A stretch of DNA of 64,000 nucleotides from Choristoneura fumiferana (GCF_025370935.1 NC_133495.1:1313030-1377029); one strand, 5' to 3'; positions 21,203 to 32,254 are shown, numbered from the stretch's first letter. Translations and numbers: made by a program. The notes: generated by a model not told the origin, from the letters alone.

Positions 21203-21423
21203 ATATTATAACGTGAAAGGAACTCTGTCTGTCTATCTGTTAACTTTTCATGCTTCAACCGCTGAACTGATTTAGGCGAAATTCATTATGTAGGTAGTTG
21301 GAGTCCCGAGGAAGAACATAGGCTACTTTTTATCTCACAGTTTTATCCCGAAAAATACATAGTACTTGCAGGAAAGCAATAAGCGAATTCTTCGTAGACA
21401 AGAGTCGCGGGCAACAGCTAGTT
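21203..21423 (-). repeat. Divergent dispersed repeat related to the CTAGCTTTTGCCC family
   Basis: In minus orientation it starts AACTAGCTGTTGCCCGCGAC, with GGGATAAAACTGTGAGATAA-type text in the middle and ACAGACAGAGTTCC near the end. It resembles the layout at 55944-56158 more than the copy at 20311. Confidence 0.6.
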
Positions 21424-22342
21424 ATAATATAATGTTTTCACTAACCACAGAAATTTTACTCTATCATAATATTTACCAGCCAATGCAGAACAACATCACC
21501 TGTCGCATCAATCACATTGTCAGTTGATATCTTATGTAAATGGTCACAATATAGGTAATAATTATGTTGTTATTCTGTGCTCTCAAACAACTTTGTCCGG
21601 CAACATATTCAACTTTTGATGCCCTAAAATGTAATGTAAAAAAATAGACAAGAAACTGTATTGATTATACTTTTGTACTTACGTTCATCCATTTTACCGG
21701 TGCGGGACAGAGTGCTTTATCTCCTTTGATTTCGGCAACATTGCATACTTATCACTGGTGTCAAAATATTCTAGACTCATAGCCATGTGTGGCAAGTTCC
21801 TTGAATCTGCTCGCACAATTCAACTCATTTCGTATTGAAAACTGAAGCCGCTTTAAATAGAAAATATGGTCAAAAGTCAAGCCACGTATCGTCGAGACTG
21901 CAAGACAGCGTTGTCGAAGAAGCAGAGCCAAAATAGTCTTCGAAACTATCCATCGTGGTCCAATTATCATGCAAAGGTCGTGGAGAAATGCGGCAAATTT
22001 TAAAGTACTGAGTTTGTGCTGAGAGGTCTTAAAATTATCCAAAAAACACTGATCGCACCAAAATCGCAAAGTAAATAAAACGGTTTTAGTTTAGATTCTA
22101 CTTGACAGTGACAGCAGTGACAGTTGACTTCGTTTTTTTTTTAGTGTTTCTACTAAGTACTAAGCCCTCAACGGTTCTGCAATTTCAATCTCACAAACGT
22201 CATATCGACCACTTAAAAAATATTTCTATTAATAAGAGGAAATAAAAATAAAAGAGCTGCAGTTCCTCGATTATTAAGACGTCGACTATCGAAGAAAAAA
22301 TATTTAGACCTCTTCAAAAAACTTTACTTACCAATTGTTGAA

Positions 22343-23546
22343 TAATGCATTTATCTAATACAGTACATACTATGTACTTTAACTGAAATTAACTTGGATT
22401 GCTAGTCACAACACATCATGCTGCGCTTCGTTGTATTCCAGTCCAAGATAACTAATCAAAAGAAAAAACGCCTAGTCATTTCAAATCATTTTTGCTGGTA
22501 CAGTTATAAAATATTTTTATTTAACAGAGCAAACTTGGTCAAGTATGCTACTTACCGTAATTTTACTTAATGTGGCACTTAGTAGGTTAGGAACTTATAA
22601 TTTTTTATTCCGGAACTTATTTTATAAGAGAATATTAAATTTTTATTAAAAAAACTCCTTAGCAAAATGTGATGATAGAACGAACTGATGTTTAGTACAA
22701 TTAAGTGTTGATGTAGAATTTTATATTTGTTTTATTTTGGGATTTTATGTTATTTATAGATTTTAAGTTTAAATAGTTAGAAAATTATATTCTGTTTACG
22801 TATGTTTAATGTTGTTTCTGCGCTTTAATGTTATGTTTGAGGTTAATTTTACTATCTTTTACTGTACTTACAACAGAAGTTTTATATATTTAAGTAAAAA
22901 GGTCACAAATCATTAACGAACTTTACTTTCGCATTGATAATAATCTAAGTAACTCAATGTAACTTAAAGTATTCAACGACAAATAAATTTATATTAAAAA
23001 TATTACTGTAAATCTTGTTATTAAATAAAGTTTACTAATAAATAAAAATCACCATTAAAGTATTTTTTTACGTTTTTTATTTATTTTGTATACCTAAAGT
23101 ATATGTAAATATTATTATAAGGGTATGATGGGTACCTAGAGGTACTACGATAAACATTAAAGTCGGTTTTGTTACCTGATTTAAAATTTATTTATTTTGC
23201 ATCACATATAGTAGCGCGACGAAACGGGACTTAAACTAAGCCTCAAAATAGAAAAAAGTTAAACGTCGAAATTATAATTGTAATACAATCGTATCACAAT
23301 TTATAGATATTTCGTGTCTGCTTTGTTAAGTAAAAATAAGCCGTGTAAAATGATTTCACGTAAGTACTTATGTACCTACCCTAAAAGTTCACGTCTTACG
23401 GTCTCATTGACCTTCTTTGTCCTACTTTCAAGTTAGTCGTGACAGCCCTGGTAAATTACTAATGAGTCTATCGATTTTGATTGTGCGAAATTATCGATTA
23501 CACTTAATAAAATTTAGCCCATTACTAGCGTTAGATGTCAACTGGG
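22343..23546. other. AT-rich spacer upstream of MAPK15
   Basis: No gene or repeat copy was recognised. TATCGAT motifs occur near 23468 and 23492, and another lies further on near 23782. They resemble half of the DRE element. Confidence 0.35.
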
Positions 23547-23560
23547 GTTTCCATGGCAAC
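23547..23560. promoter_or_regulatory. RFX X-box-like palindrome upstream of MAPK15
   Basis: GTTTCCATGGCAAC matches the RFX X-box pattern (RYYNYY N1-3 RRNRAC), with the palindromic core TTCCATGGCAA. It lies 467 bp upstream of the MAPK15 start codon. X-boxes drive cilium genes in nematodes, flies and vertebrates, and MAPK15/ERK7 acts in ciliogenesis. That link is inferred. Confidence 0.6.
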
Positions 23561-24026
23561 TGACAGTTGTTTGGGCGCCGTAAACAAATGAAATTCGGCT
23601 GCCAGAATTTCAAAATCATATATTGCTTATTATTTGTGTTTCAACAAAAAACAAGTTTTATTTTCAGTTAGATAATAAGATGCGTGTTGTGAAATAGAAA
23701 CCGTTACTTCGTGAGTACCTATTACAAACTGTTTTACCTTAAAGTACAATTCAATTTACGTTTTTAGTTTGACGAAAATTTTATCGATTATTTCCGGTTG
23801 CTTAGTGTATTGTCATCAATAGTACATAAAATGCTCTTCGTGGTTACTTTAACGTATGCAAATTACGTTACCGTCAGGCTTATTTGAATATTTTATGGCG
23901 GTTTCAACAAGACTTGCACATTCGCCAAGTCGTAAATCTGCCAGACATTCCCGTTAAAATTTACATTATTTAGATCAGAAATTTTGCAGTACTTTGCGAA
24001 CCAAAGCGGAACATACAACCTCAACA

Positions 24027-27000
24027 ATGAACCAAGCACAAATTAAGAAAGACAAAGACGAGAAAAAAAAAGACGGTACCATAAACAAGCCAGCCCCAAA
24101 AAAGAGCCCGGATAAAAATATGTCTGAAATCGACGAACACATACTAAAGAGGTTCGAAATAAAAAAGAGGCTTGGCAAAGGTGCCTATGGCATAGTTTGG
24201 AAGGCCATTGATAAAAAGACAAAGGATACCGTGGCCATAAAGAAGATTTTCGACGCCTTCCGCAACCAAACTGATGCACAGAGGACTTTTAGAGAAATTA
24301 TATTTTTACAATCGTTCAGAAACCACCCTAATATTGTGAAGCTGCATAGTATACACAAGTAAGTTATCTAATACCTTGTATATATGTATAGAGCAATATA
24401 TATTTATATTACGGAGATCTCGGAAACGGCTCCAACGATTTCGATGAAATTTAGGAGTTTTCGGGGATGAAAAATTGATTTAGCTTGGTCTTATCTCTGG
24501 GAAAACGCTCGGTACCGAGTTTTAGCCCAAGCGGAGCTCGGTCGCCCAGATATTTTGTAAATATTTAAGTTTTATTCGCTTAAAAAAAGTGAATGACCTC
24601 TTATGACCGTAACACGTCTCAGTATGCGAATTCAACTCACACTTGTCTGGTTTTTATGCGTTTAGATATCCCATTGTAATTTTTCTCTTTTCGGCGATTG
24701 GTGGGAGAGTTGGAAGCGAAGAGAGCTCTTATCTCATAACTAACACTAACAGTCAAGCCGCATCAGTAAATTACAATTAATAATATACAATTAAGCATAC
24801 ATACAATTAAGAAATGTGAATTATAACACAATAGCAAGGGGCTGTTTTCACCATCCATTGATTAGTGTTAACTGGCGGTTAGGTTTATGCCGTCTCTATT
24901 TGTTTTGTTCGAATAGACGGAGACGGCATCACATTTAACCGTCGGTTAACGTTAATATCAAACAGCCCTAAGTATCGCGTTCTTAGAGGTAAGGCAGGCA
25001 GAGGCAGCTACTGCGCGCCCGCATTAATATCGTTGCGCGCTCACAGCGAATAATATGGCCGCTGCACACCAGCAGGGCTTACTACGAAATCAAGTTCGTG
25101 TCGTGCGGTCCCTCTCGCTCTTGTATTAAATAGTGTAAGTGTCAGAGAGACCGCACGACACGAACTTCGAGTTTCGTAGTAGCCCTGCGACACGCACACG
25201 CATCATCAGGCACGGCCTGGCCCTATACCACGAAGTGCAAAACTCGAACTTCGTATGTTGCCGTCCCGCTGACGCTTATGTCATTTAATACGCGAGTGAA
25301 AGGGACGGTGCGATACGAACTTCGATTTGCGAGTTTCGTAGTAGCGCATCAGATTCGTGGCGTGCGTACTGGCATATTTCTATACAATTAGCTGGTGCGT
25401 GGCCGTTGTGACGCGTACACGCAAAATCTGGTGTGCAGCGGCCTTAATAGTTGTGTGCTTGCGTCGTTTATCGACATCGTGCACTCGAGACAAAAGCGTT
25501 GCGGACTTCCTTTGCTTTCAACTCGCCCACCAATCGCCGGTGTAATAAATAAGGCTTCTTAGGGCCTCCCCAAACCTATCGATGCGAAAACAGCTTTAGC
25601 CGATCAAAAAACTCTTTATGTCCACGCAATAAGAGCGAAAAATACATCGATTTTTTAGTCGACTGGATGGCAAACGTGCAAGTGGGTCTCCTGATGGTAA
25701 GAGATCACCACCGCCCATAAACATTTGCAACACCATGCAGATGCGTTGCCAACTTAGAGGCCTAAGATGGGATAGGTACCTCAAGTGCCAGTAATTTCAC
25801 CAGCTGTCTTACTCTCCACGCCGAAACACAACAGTGCAAGCACTGATGCTTCACGGCAGGATTAGCGAGCAAGATGGTAGTAGCAATCCGGGCGGGACGA
25901 CATCTTTTTCGCACTTACTGCGTGGACATAAAGCATTTTTTGGTTGGATTAAGCCGACTCCGCGTCTATAGATGTGGGAAGACTCTAAGTCTCCGATTAT
26001 TGTAGACCACCATGTGGTTTGAAACTTTGAAGACTTCCTCTGGCTTTTCTTGTGTTCAGTAGTGCCAGCAGGGCTACTACGAAACTCGAAACTCGGAAGT
26101 TCGTGTCGTGCGGTCCCTCTGACACTTATACTATTTAACACGAGAGCGAGAGGGACGGTACGATACGAACTTCGAGTTTCGAGTCTCGTAGTAGCCCTGC
26201 TGGCCCTCTCGGACCGCGTGGTCTTCCGGAGACGTCTCAACATAACACGACACAATAATAGCTATACTTCTATACGCACTTTATTTTGTACTTTCGTAAT
26301 AATCCCTTTTATTCTAATTTTTTTATTTATCCGTGGACTTCGTTGGAAATTATTACAAGTCCTACTGGTTCTCTATCCTAGGTAATTAAATAGGGAGCTT
26401 AATTGACTTGATAAAGAAGGTTCTTAGAGCGAATGTATGTTTTTGCTATAATCAACAGGGCAGCAAACAATCGAGACATCTACCTCGGATTCGAATACAT
26501 GGAGACTGACTTGCATAATGTGATTAAACGAGGGAACATACTCAAGGACGTACATAAGCGCTACATTATGTACCAAATGCTGAAGGCGACCAAGTACATA
26601 CACTCTGGCAATGTGATACATCGGGACCAAAAGCCAAGCAATGTGCTTATTGACAGCGCTTGCAGGTGAGTTTCGAGATTAATTTTAGCGCGACAGTACG
26701 TTTTTATTGGCACGTGCCGCTCCTATATATTTGACAATAAATACGCAGCCGTATATTTGACAGTAAACGAATAACGTCTTTAATCAAAATTTAGCACGAC
26801 ATGTTTCGGACTAATTCTTAGCCCTTTTCTCTTGTTTACTGTTGTTTTCATGGTATTTTTATGTACAATAAAGAGTTTTACAATGCAATACAACAAACAT
26901 CTCCCCATAGAGTAAAACTCGCTGATTTCGGGCTAGCACGCTCAGTGTCGAGCATGTACTCCGGCGGCGAGGACGGAGCGGACCCATGCTTGACCGACTA

Positions 27001-30000
27001 CGTCGCCACTCGGTGGTACAGGGCGCCCGAAATACTTATAGCCAGCAAGAAGTGAGTATTGAGCATTTACTAACATAATTGAGCGTGTACCTAAAATAAA
27101 TGAAAATAGCCAAAGATAATTCGCTAAAATTCAGTTGAGCCTTTTAGCTAGATAGGTAAGGGAAGAAACAGTATCAGACAGCAATGGCATTGAAATTGAG
27201 CAAATTTTTGTATTCTTGGTTATTTATTTTTGGTTTCCGTTAATTTCAAGGAAACATCCAACAGGTCAAATTAAGTTTAATTAATTAAAATCCAATAGGT
27301 ACCTACACCTAGTGGCCTAACTTTACTGTTTAATAGAAATTGAAGAATAGGTTAGATTCCTAATAAAAATATATACCTACCTAATTAGTCCGTCACTTAG
27401 ATTTAAAAAATATTATGGACATGTGTCGAATTACAGAAATTAAGATAATCATGGCGTATAACACTATCGCTAGCCAGCGTCAATACAATCTTGGGGGCTA
27501 CTTCTCTCTCACTCTCGTATTAAATAATATAAGCATCAGCGGGACGGCAACGTACTTACTACAATTAGAATTTTGCAATTCGTGAACTATTCGGAAGGTT
27601 GTAATTTTTCACAGCTACACCAAAGGCATAGACATGTGGTCGTTGGGCTGCATCCTGGGCGAAATGCTGACGGGCAAACCGCTGTTCCCGGGGACTTCCA
27701 CCGTCAACCAGGTCGAGCGTATCATGGCCGCACTGCCCCGCCCTTCTGCTGAAGGTAAACAGATATACTAAGGGCCTACGCAAGCTGACGCTGTTTGCAC
27801 GGAGCGGGTTGACGCCTATTGGAAAATGGTTTGAGCAGCGCTAACTGCACGCGCGTGCGACGGATTTGACCTGCACCCGCACCCGCAGGCAGCTCCCGCT
27901 CTGCAGGGCTACTACGAAACTCGAAGTTCGTATCGTACCGTCCCTCTCGCTCTCGTATTAAATAAGTGTCAGAAGGACCACACGACACGAACTTAGAGTT
28001 TCGTAGTAGCCCTTCTGTGCACCCGCGCCGGCTAGCGTATAGGCCCTAACTAAAGGTTGAGTAACAAGAGTTGTTCAGTGAGCTATGGAGAAGCTATGCT
28101 TGGGGTAGAAGATCGAATCAGAAATGAGGAGATACGTAGAAGAGCGAGGGTCACCGACATAGCCAAGCGAATTAGCTCGTTAAAGTGGCTATTGGCAGGC
28201 CATACATCACATAGAACAGATGGCCGTGGGGGCCGTTTCCAACCGAAGCAACTGGAGGTCTATGAGGAAGGTCTATGTCCAACAGTCCTACGGCTGTTGC
28301 TGATGATGATGATGACGTCATCGAGTTCCGGAACACAGCTGGCCCTACCTTAAACTTTGTAACTATTAAGTATATTGATGGTAAACGGTGTGTGTATAGT
28401 CGAGTTCATAAACTTGTGAGCAAAATATTGTTCAAAATATCTTAAAAATATGTCGTGTTCAGATATATTGCTCTCAAGTTTATGAACTCGACTGTACAGT
28501 CAAATCATTTGATTCGTGACCCACCGTAGAACGTTCTCACAGTAAGTCCCTTGTCAAGCAATGCGATGTCTCTTTGCTTTTGCCTGCAAAAGGGTTTCAC
28601 AGTGGGTCACGACTCAGTTGGTTCGAATGTACCTATTTCTTATCTAAATAGAGCTCCATCCTCAGATATCGCAGCAGTCTGCAGCGGCTATGGCTCAGCA
28701 TTGATTCGAGAGCAATCGTCCTCCGGTTCCAGCGGTGCGACCCTCACGAACCTGCTGGCCTGTGCTCCGAGAGACGCAGCCGATCTGGTCCAGCGACTGC
28801 TCGTGTTCAACCCGGCACGCAGGCTCAGCGCTGAGAGAGCGCTTGACCACGAATACGTCAGCAAGTAAGTAACGTAGCAAGTTAGCTGGAGTCTTTTAGA
28901 TCTGCAGGACGGAAACGGAAGGAGAAGTCATCGTCACCTTGGCCAGACAATGGCAAATAATGATGGTCAGAAAGGTCTAGTGTAGTTCCTTTTCCAGCTC
29001 ATTATGACTCGGATTTGGAAAACATCCATCAATGCTGCGTGATCTACACTGTTTGGCACCACCAACTATAGCCATTATTCTGTTGGTAGTACTTAAAATA
29101 TCTCTTAAGTTCTCTTAAGTACATTCTTCTACTGTTCATGGTTGTTTTTTTGTCTCCTCCACGTTTCCCTTAATATCACTAGAATCAGTGCTTACTGCGG
29201 TCTACTCGCCTACGAACTCGATCTGCTTCGTACTGAATTCCTTAGTCCTCACTCCCATACTGTGTTACTGTGAGTATGGTGGCTTACCTGTACTTGTCAT
29301 TATCGATATCGATTATTATCGAAATCTATGGACACCTATGGCCAAGTCTGCACTTACCTGTACTTCTTTCTCATTATCAAAATCTATATGGCCAAGTCTA
29401 AAGTCTCCTCTATACTACCTACATAAAAAACTTCATACGCCCGGCCCCTCCTATAGGTACACTTATCTTTAACCATAAGCGGCTCTAGTCCCATTCTTAT
29501 GGTGCTGTTACATCGTTCCAGATTCCATCGCGAGCGGGACGAGCCGACGCTGCCTTCAGATGTCCTTCTGCCACTGCGAGACGACAAGCAAGTGTCAGTC
29601 GATGACTACCGCAACAAACTATACAGCATCATGGCCAAGAGTGCACACGCGCAGGCGCGGAAAATGCATGCCAGGTAAGTACACTTTATTGCTGCGTTTC
29701 CACCAAACATAAGTTTCCGGATTTTCCATTGCATCTCTAATTCGTCATATGAAGAGTTCCGTTCACAGTGATAGTTTTTTTTATTTTATTTATAATCTGT
29801 CCTTTGTTTTACAGCAACAAAACCCACCCGCTACCGTCATCAACTAAAGCCACCAAGAGCTACCACGACACTTCTGAACTGTCCAAATCGTGCCCAACCA
29901 CAAAATCTACCCTTAAACACAGCGTATCAGCGGACCAGAAGACCAGACCCAAAGCGAAACACATCGAGCGTCCACTCAAAGAGTACCGTTCGGACCAAGC

Positions 30001-30301
30001 CATCTCTAAACCGTTAAGAGCTACGAAACTATTCGAAAATCAAAACGGATGGATGGAAACCTCTTCTAACTGCCACGGGGATTATTTCCAGCCAGTGACT
30101 CGTCAAAGTCCTTCGGAGACTGGGTACATGAGTGGCGGAAAAAAATCCTCTTTGGTTCATAGAAGAAATTCTACCTCTTTTTCTACTGTCACTATAGGTG
30201 GTGATGCTGACTACGGAGGTTTTATAGGTAAGAGTGTCAATCAGAGACATGGGGTCATAACAGCCAGTGCTCTAATGGATCTCCGCACGAGCATACGGTA
30301 G
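24027..30301 (+). CDS. MAPK15: Atypical MAP kinase MAPK15/ERK7, complete, 7 exons
   Basis: MAPK15 (ERK7/8) is an atypical, largely autophosphorylating MAP kinase linked to ciliogenesis, autophagy and nutrient response. Exons are 24027-24358, 26459-26665, 26911-27051, 27615-27754, 28666-28864, 29522-29674 and 29815-30301. All join in phase, giving 552 residues. Kinase motifs: glycine loop GKGAYGIVWK (51-59 region), VAIK Lys72, TFREI Glu90, HRDQKPSN with catalytic Asp167, DFG Asp185 and VATRWYRAPE. HRDQKPSN with Gln is the mark of this family. The activation-loop pair is T208-D209-Y210, not the usual TEY. After the kinase domain comes a basic, Ser/Thr-rich tail with YRNKLYSIM. A Lys-rich stretch of 31 residues precedes Met32, which is a possible alternative start. 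Introns hold nested MITEs and a LINE fragment. Confidence 0.95.
24400..24556 (-). repeat. Dispersed repeat shared with 8757-8945
   Basis: In reverse orientation it matches GAAATCGTTGGAGCCGTTTC, TCATCCCCGAAAA and CCGAGCTCCGC..GGGCTAAAACT. It lies in MAPK15 intron 1, just after exon 1. Confidence 0.65.
24837..24969. repeat. Foldback MITE with AGGGGCTGTTT / AAACAGCCCT ends
   Basis: The ends AGGGGCTGTTT and AAACAGCCCT are inverted. Inner segments ATGCCGTCTC and GAGACGGCAT, and GTTAACTGGCGGTTA and TAACCGTCGGTTAAC, are also mirrored around TTGTTCGAAT. MAPK15 intron 1. Confidence 0.8.
25073..25188. repeat. Family A foldback MITE, nested copy
   Basis: The ends CAGGGCTTACTACGAAATC and GAGTTTCGTAGTAGCCCTG face each other. 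The inner block TTCGTGTCGTGCGGTCCCTC mirrors ACCGCACGACACGAA. Confidence 0.85.
25220..25345. repeat. Family A foldback MITE, nested copy (4.8 kb subtype)
   Basis: It is nearly identical to 4761-4888: CCCTATACCACGAAGTGC at the left and CGAGTTTCGTAGTAGC at the right. It sits 31 bp from the other family A copy. Confidence 0.85.
25655..25905 (-). repeat. Dispersed repeat with GTGGGTCTCCTGATGGTAAG
   Basis: It shares AGTGGGTCTCCTGATGGTAA, ACACCATGCAGATGCGTTGC and GTGCAAGCACTG with the inverted copies at 37448-37600 and 45400-45625. It is a common lepidopteran interspersed sequence of unassigned class, in MAPK15 intron 1. Confidence 0.7.
26069..26199. repeat. Family A foldback MITE
   Basis: The left end is CAGGGCTACTACGAAACTCG and the right end is the near-perfect inverse ending GTAGTAGCCCTG. 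It is flanked by CCAG and CTGG. MAPK15 intron 1. Confidence 0.85.
27771..28047. mobile_element. Foldback element hosting a family A MITE, beside the MAPK15 exon 4 donor
   Basis: The outer ends AGGGCCTACGC and GCGTATAGGCCCT are imperfect inverted repeats with GC-rich interiors. A family A copy at 27904-28013 interrupts it. The left end is 17 bp from the exon 4 splice donor at 27755. Confidence 0.65.
27904..28013. repeat. Family A foldback MITE, nested copy
   Basis: CAGGGCTACTACGAAACTCG at the left and GAGTTTCGTAGTAGCCC at the right. It lies inside the foldback at 27771-28047. Confidence 0.8.
28057..28325 (+). mobile_element. LINE 3' ORF fragment in MAPK15 intron 4
   Basis: The translation RRRARVTDIAKRISSLKW followed by LAGHTSHRTDGRGG resembles the C-terminal region of lepidopteran endonuclease-reverse transcriptase LINEs. 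It ends in ATGATGATGATGA. Only the tail is present. Confidence 0.65.
28393..28497. repeat. Hairpin MITE with AGTCGAGTTCATAAACTT ends
   Basis: AGTCGAGTTCATAAACTTG at the left mirrors CAAGTTTATGAACTCGACT at the right, and GAGCAAAATATT mirrors AATATATTGCTC-like text inside. MAPK15 intron 4. Confidence 0.8.
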
Positions 30302-30390
30302 GTAAGTGACAACTGGATTTTATTGTGAATCTCGATTTTGAAGGACTTTTATGTTACGATTTTACTGGGGAACATACCTTGATGAAGTTT

Positions 30391-30396
30391 AATAAA
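30391..30396 (+). terminator. Candidate MAPK15 poly(A) signal
   Basis: AATAAA lies 90 bp after the TAG stop at 30299-30301, which supports exon 7 as the terminal exon. Confidence 0.5.
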
Positions 30397-31418
30397 GATA
30401 GGTAATTTTGGGGAATAACGAAATGTAATTTGACCCATGAACAGAAATAGCTTTCGCTTCTCAAATTATCAATGGATTTAATGTAACCAAAACTGTTCTT
30501 TTGTATTTAATTCATTCTTCACTGTCCGTAGCTTCTGTACGATACGAAAAATAGTACTTTTAGTTTTTTGTTAAATTGTTTGTGATATCGCTAATTTCCG
30601 AGACCTGAGTTAAAAGGTTCCAACTGTTAAGAAACTTAAGAAGGGTTATGTGCTGAATGGTGTTGATGTATCATTTGTGGCCAATGCCTGACATTACAAA
30701 ATAGTAGTTCTCATTCTTTGAGAAGTACCCAACCGTGGGACGTATGGGTGGAGATGATTAGGATGATGTTTTTACAAGCTTTTACCTCACTTCTTATTTA
30801 TATTTATTATCTGAAACGAAGTTAGACCTACATGCAGTGCTCAAAGGTGATTGTTTTTTTTTTCGGTATAAAGAGGTCCGATAGGTAACTATGGGTTAAT
30901 TAGAAGTACCTACCGTTTACAAAGCAACTTTTGTTAAAAATTAAAATTTTAACTTTATTGGTTGGCAATGCTATATAATGAGCGCATGACATCACAAAAA
31001 AATCTTAAACTCGTCTATAACGACATAACTAAAAATATCAGTTAGCTATGAGGTCCAGACGAGAGTAAAACATATATTTAATCGTTTAAGTTTTTGTGGT
31101 AGGGTTGTGTTTTGGGTATAATATATATTTAATACAATTTCCTCAACATCAGTTTATGAACCAATCAAATTCATATTCATTCAAAGTATTCTATGTCATT
31201 ATTTTCTAGTCGTAATTGTATTTTATCTAGGACAAGATGCCGATTTAAGCGCACATAAAATTAATAATCTTATGAAAATTTGTCCAGTAGTAGCCCTTTT
31301 AATAACTACGTGTATTTACCTAATGTAATATAGATTTATGACCTTTAGATATTAAAAAATTACTGATATTTTTAAATTAAAATCCGACAGGTGTTCTTTA
31401 AATTAATAGCTCAATAGG
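30397..31418. other. AT-rich spacer
   Basis: No gene, and no repeat copy matched elsewhere in the window, was recognised between the MAPK15 3' end and the nested MITE cluster. Confidence 0.4.
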
Positions 31419-31569
31419 TACAGTCACGATCATAAAAATTGAAGAAGACAGCTTCAACTCACGATACTATTGTCAAGTGCTTGTTAAGATATTTTTGAGC
31501 ACATCGCAAGGGCGACTGTTCATTTAATATCTGCCTCAGCGGAGCGTGCAAAATTTTATTGAATCAGTA

Positions 31570-31704
31570 CCACAACCATGAGTTTACAGTGACCGTACTC
31601 GATAGCGACGGCGTAAATTATTTGTATGGAGAGTTGTACAGCGCCTCTACAAATAATTTACGCCGTCGCTATCGAGTACGGTCACTGTAAACTCATGGTA
31701 GTGG
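31570..31704. repeat. Family C hairpin MITE, copy 1
   Basis: The ends CCACAACCATGAGTTTACAG and CTGTAAACTCATGGTAGTGG are inverted and flanked by TA on both sides. The inner TAAATTATTTGTATGGAG mirrors CAAATAATTTA. It matches 43003-43142. Confidence 0.85.
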
Positions 31705-31824
31705 TAGGTACATGTGTTACTTTGTGGAGGTCCAATGAACTAAGAAAATATCTGACACGTCCTACCGGCCCTAGACGGCCTTAGAAATAGTCGTATCAGA
31801 TATTTATGCACGCTATGTGGCGTC

Positions 31825-31966
31825 ATATCGTCACTACTTTGAAAAAATCTCGTATCTAAAATCAATATGTCAACAAAATTGAACCTTGATGTATAATGTC
31901 TATAAAGTTCACTCAGAAAAATTATCTATTTTGAGCTACGAGTTTTTTTTAAAGTAGTGACGATAT
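31825..31966. repeat. Family D foldback MITE, copy 2
   Basis: ATATCGTCACTACTTT and AAAGTAGTGACGATAT are perfect terminal inverted repeats. It matches 7557-7699. Confidence 0.85.
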
Positions 31967-32254
31967 ATTGGTGTTGGTGACTGTACTTACAGGAAATAAG
32001 TTGCAAGACTATGCACACTAATTACGTATTTTTTACGCGCAAGGCTCGCGCGAAAGGCGAAGGCGTTTACGGCCATAGAGCTACATAGAGCTCCAGATAT
32101 TTATCTATTCAAACTACTTATTCGCGTAAAATATACGTAGTGTACATTGGCTCGAACAGTGCACCTTGCTAGTAAGGCGGCTGATGTGGTTAGTATGATT
32201 TTAAAAAATCGGTACTGTTGTCGAAACGGAGTAAAATAAGGACATATTTTATAG

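Larger units (their letters stand above)
18488..22342. mobile_element. Unclassified element with ~465 bp terminal inverted repeats
   Basis: The left arm (about 18488-18952) and right arm (about 21876-22342, inverted) match over some 465 bp with small differences. Both hold AATTGG.AAGTAAAGTTTTT, ATAGTCGACGTCTTAATAAT, CATATCGACC/GGTCGATATG and ACGACCTTTGCATGATAATT. The ~2.9 kb core is AT-rich. It holds a short ORF reaching out of the left arm (18854-19243), two direct repeats, and insertions at 20311-20527 and 21203-21423. No transposase catalytic motif was recognised and no clear target duplication was seen, so the class (Mutator-like, foldback or other DNA transposon) is open. Confidence 0.75.
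25056..25444. mobile_element. Foldback element hosting two family A MITEs
   Basis: The outer ends GGCCGCTGCACACCAG (25057) and CTGGTGTGCAGCGGCC (ending 25443) are perfect inverted repeats. Between them lie two different-looking family A copies (25073-25188 and 25220-25345), which inserted after the outer element. MAPK15 intron 1. Confidence 0.8.
31421..31983. mobile_element. Family B TA-flanked MITE carrying two nested insertions
   Basis: The ends TA-CAGTCAC and GTGACTG-TA match the uninterrupted family B copies at 34097, 37680 and 53360. Conserved internal text (GTCCTACCGGCCCTAGA, TATCAGATATTTATGCACGC) is split by a family C hairpin (31570-31704) and a family D MITE (31825-31966). Confidence 0.8.

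Noticed and set aside
24043..24279. Minus-strand ORFs opposite MAPK15 exon 1
   Set aside because: They are antisense shadows of a clear kinase exon.
28551..28868. Independent 105-codon gene at MAPK15 exon 5
   Set aside because: Its second half is the MAPK15 exon 28666-28864 in phase with exons 4 and 6; the first part is intron.
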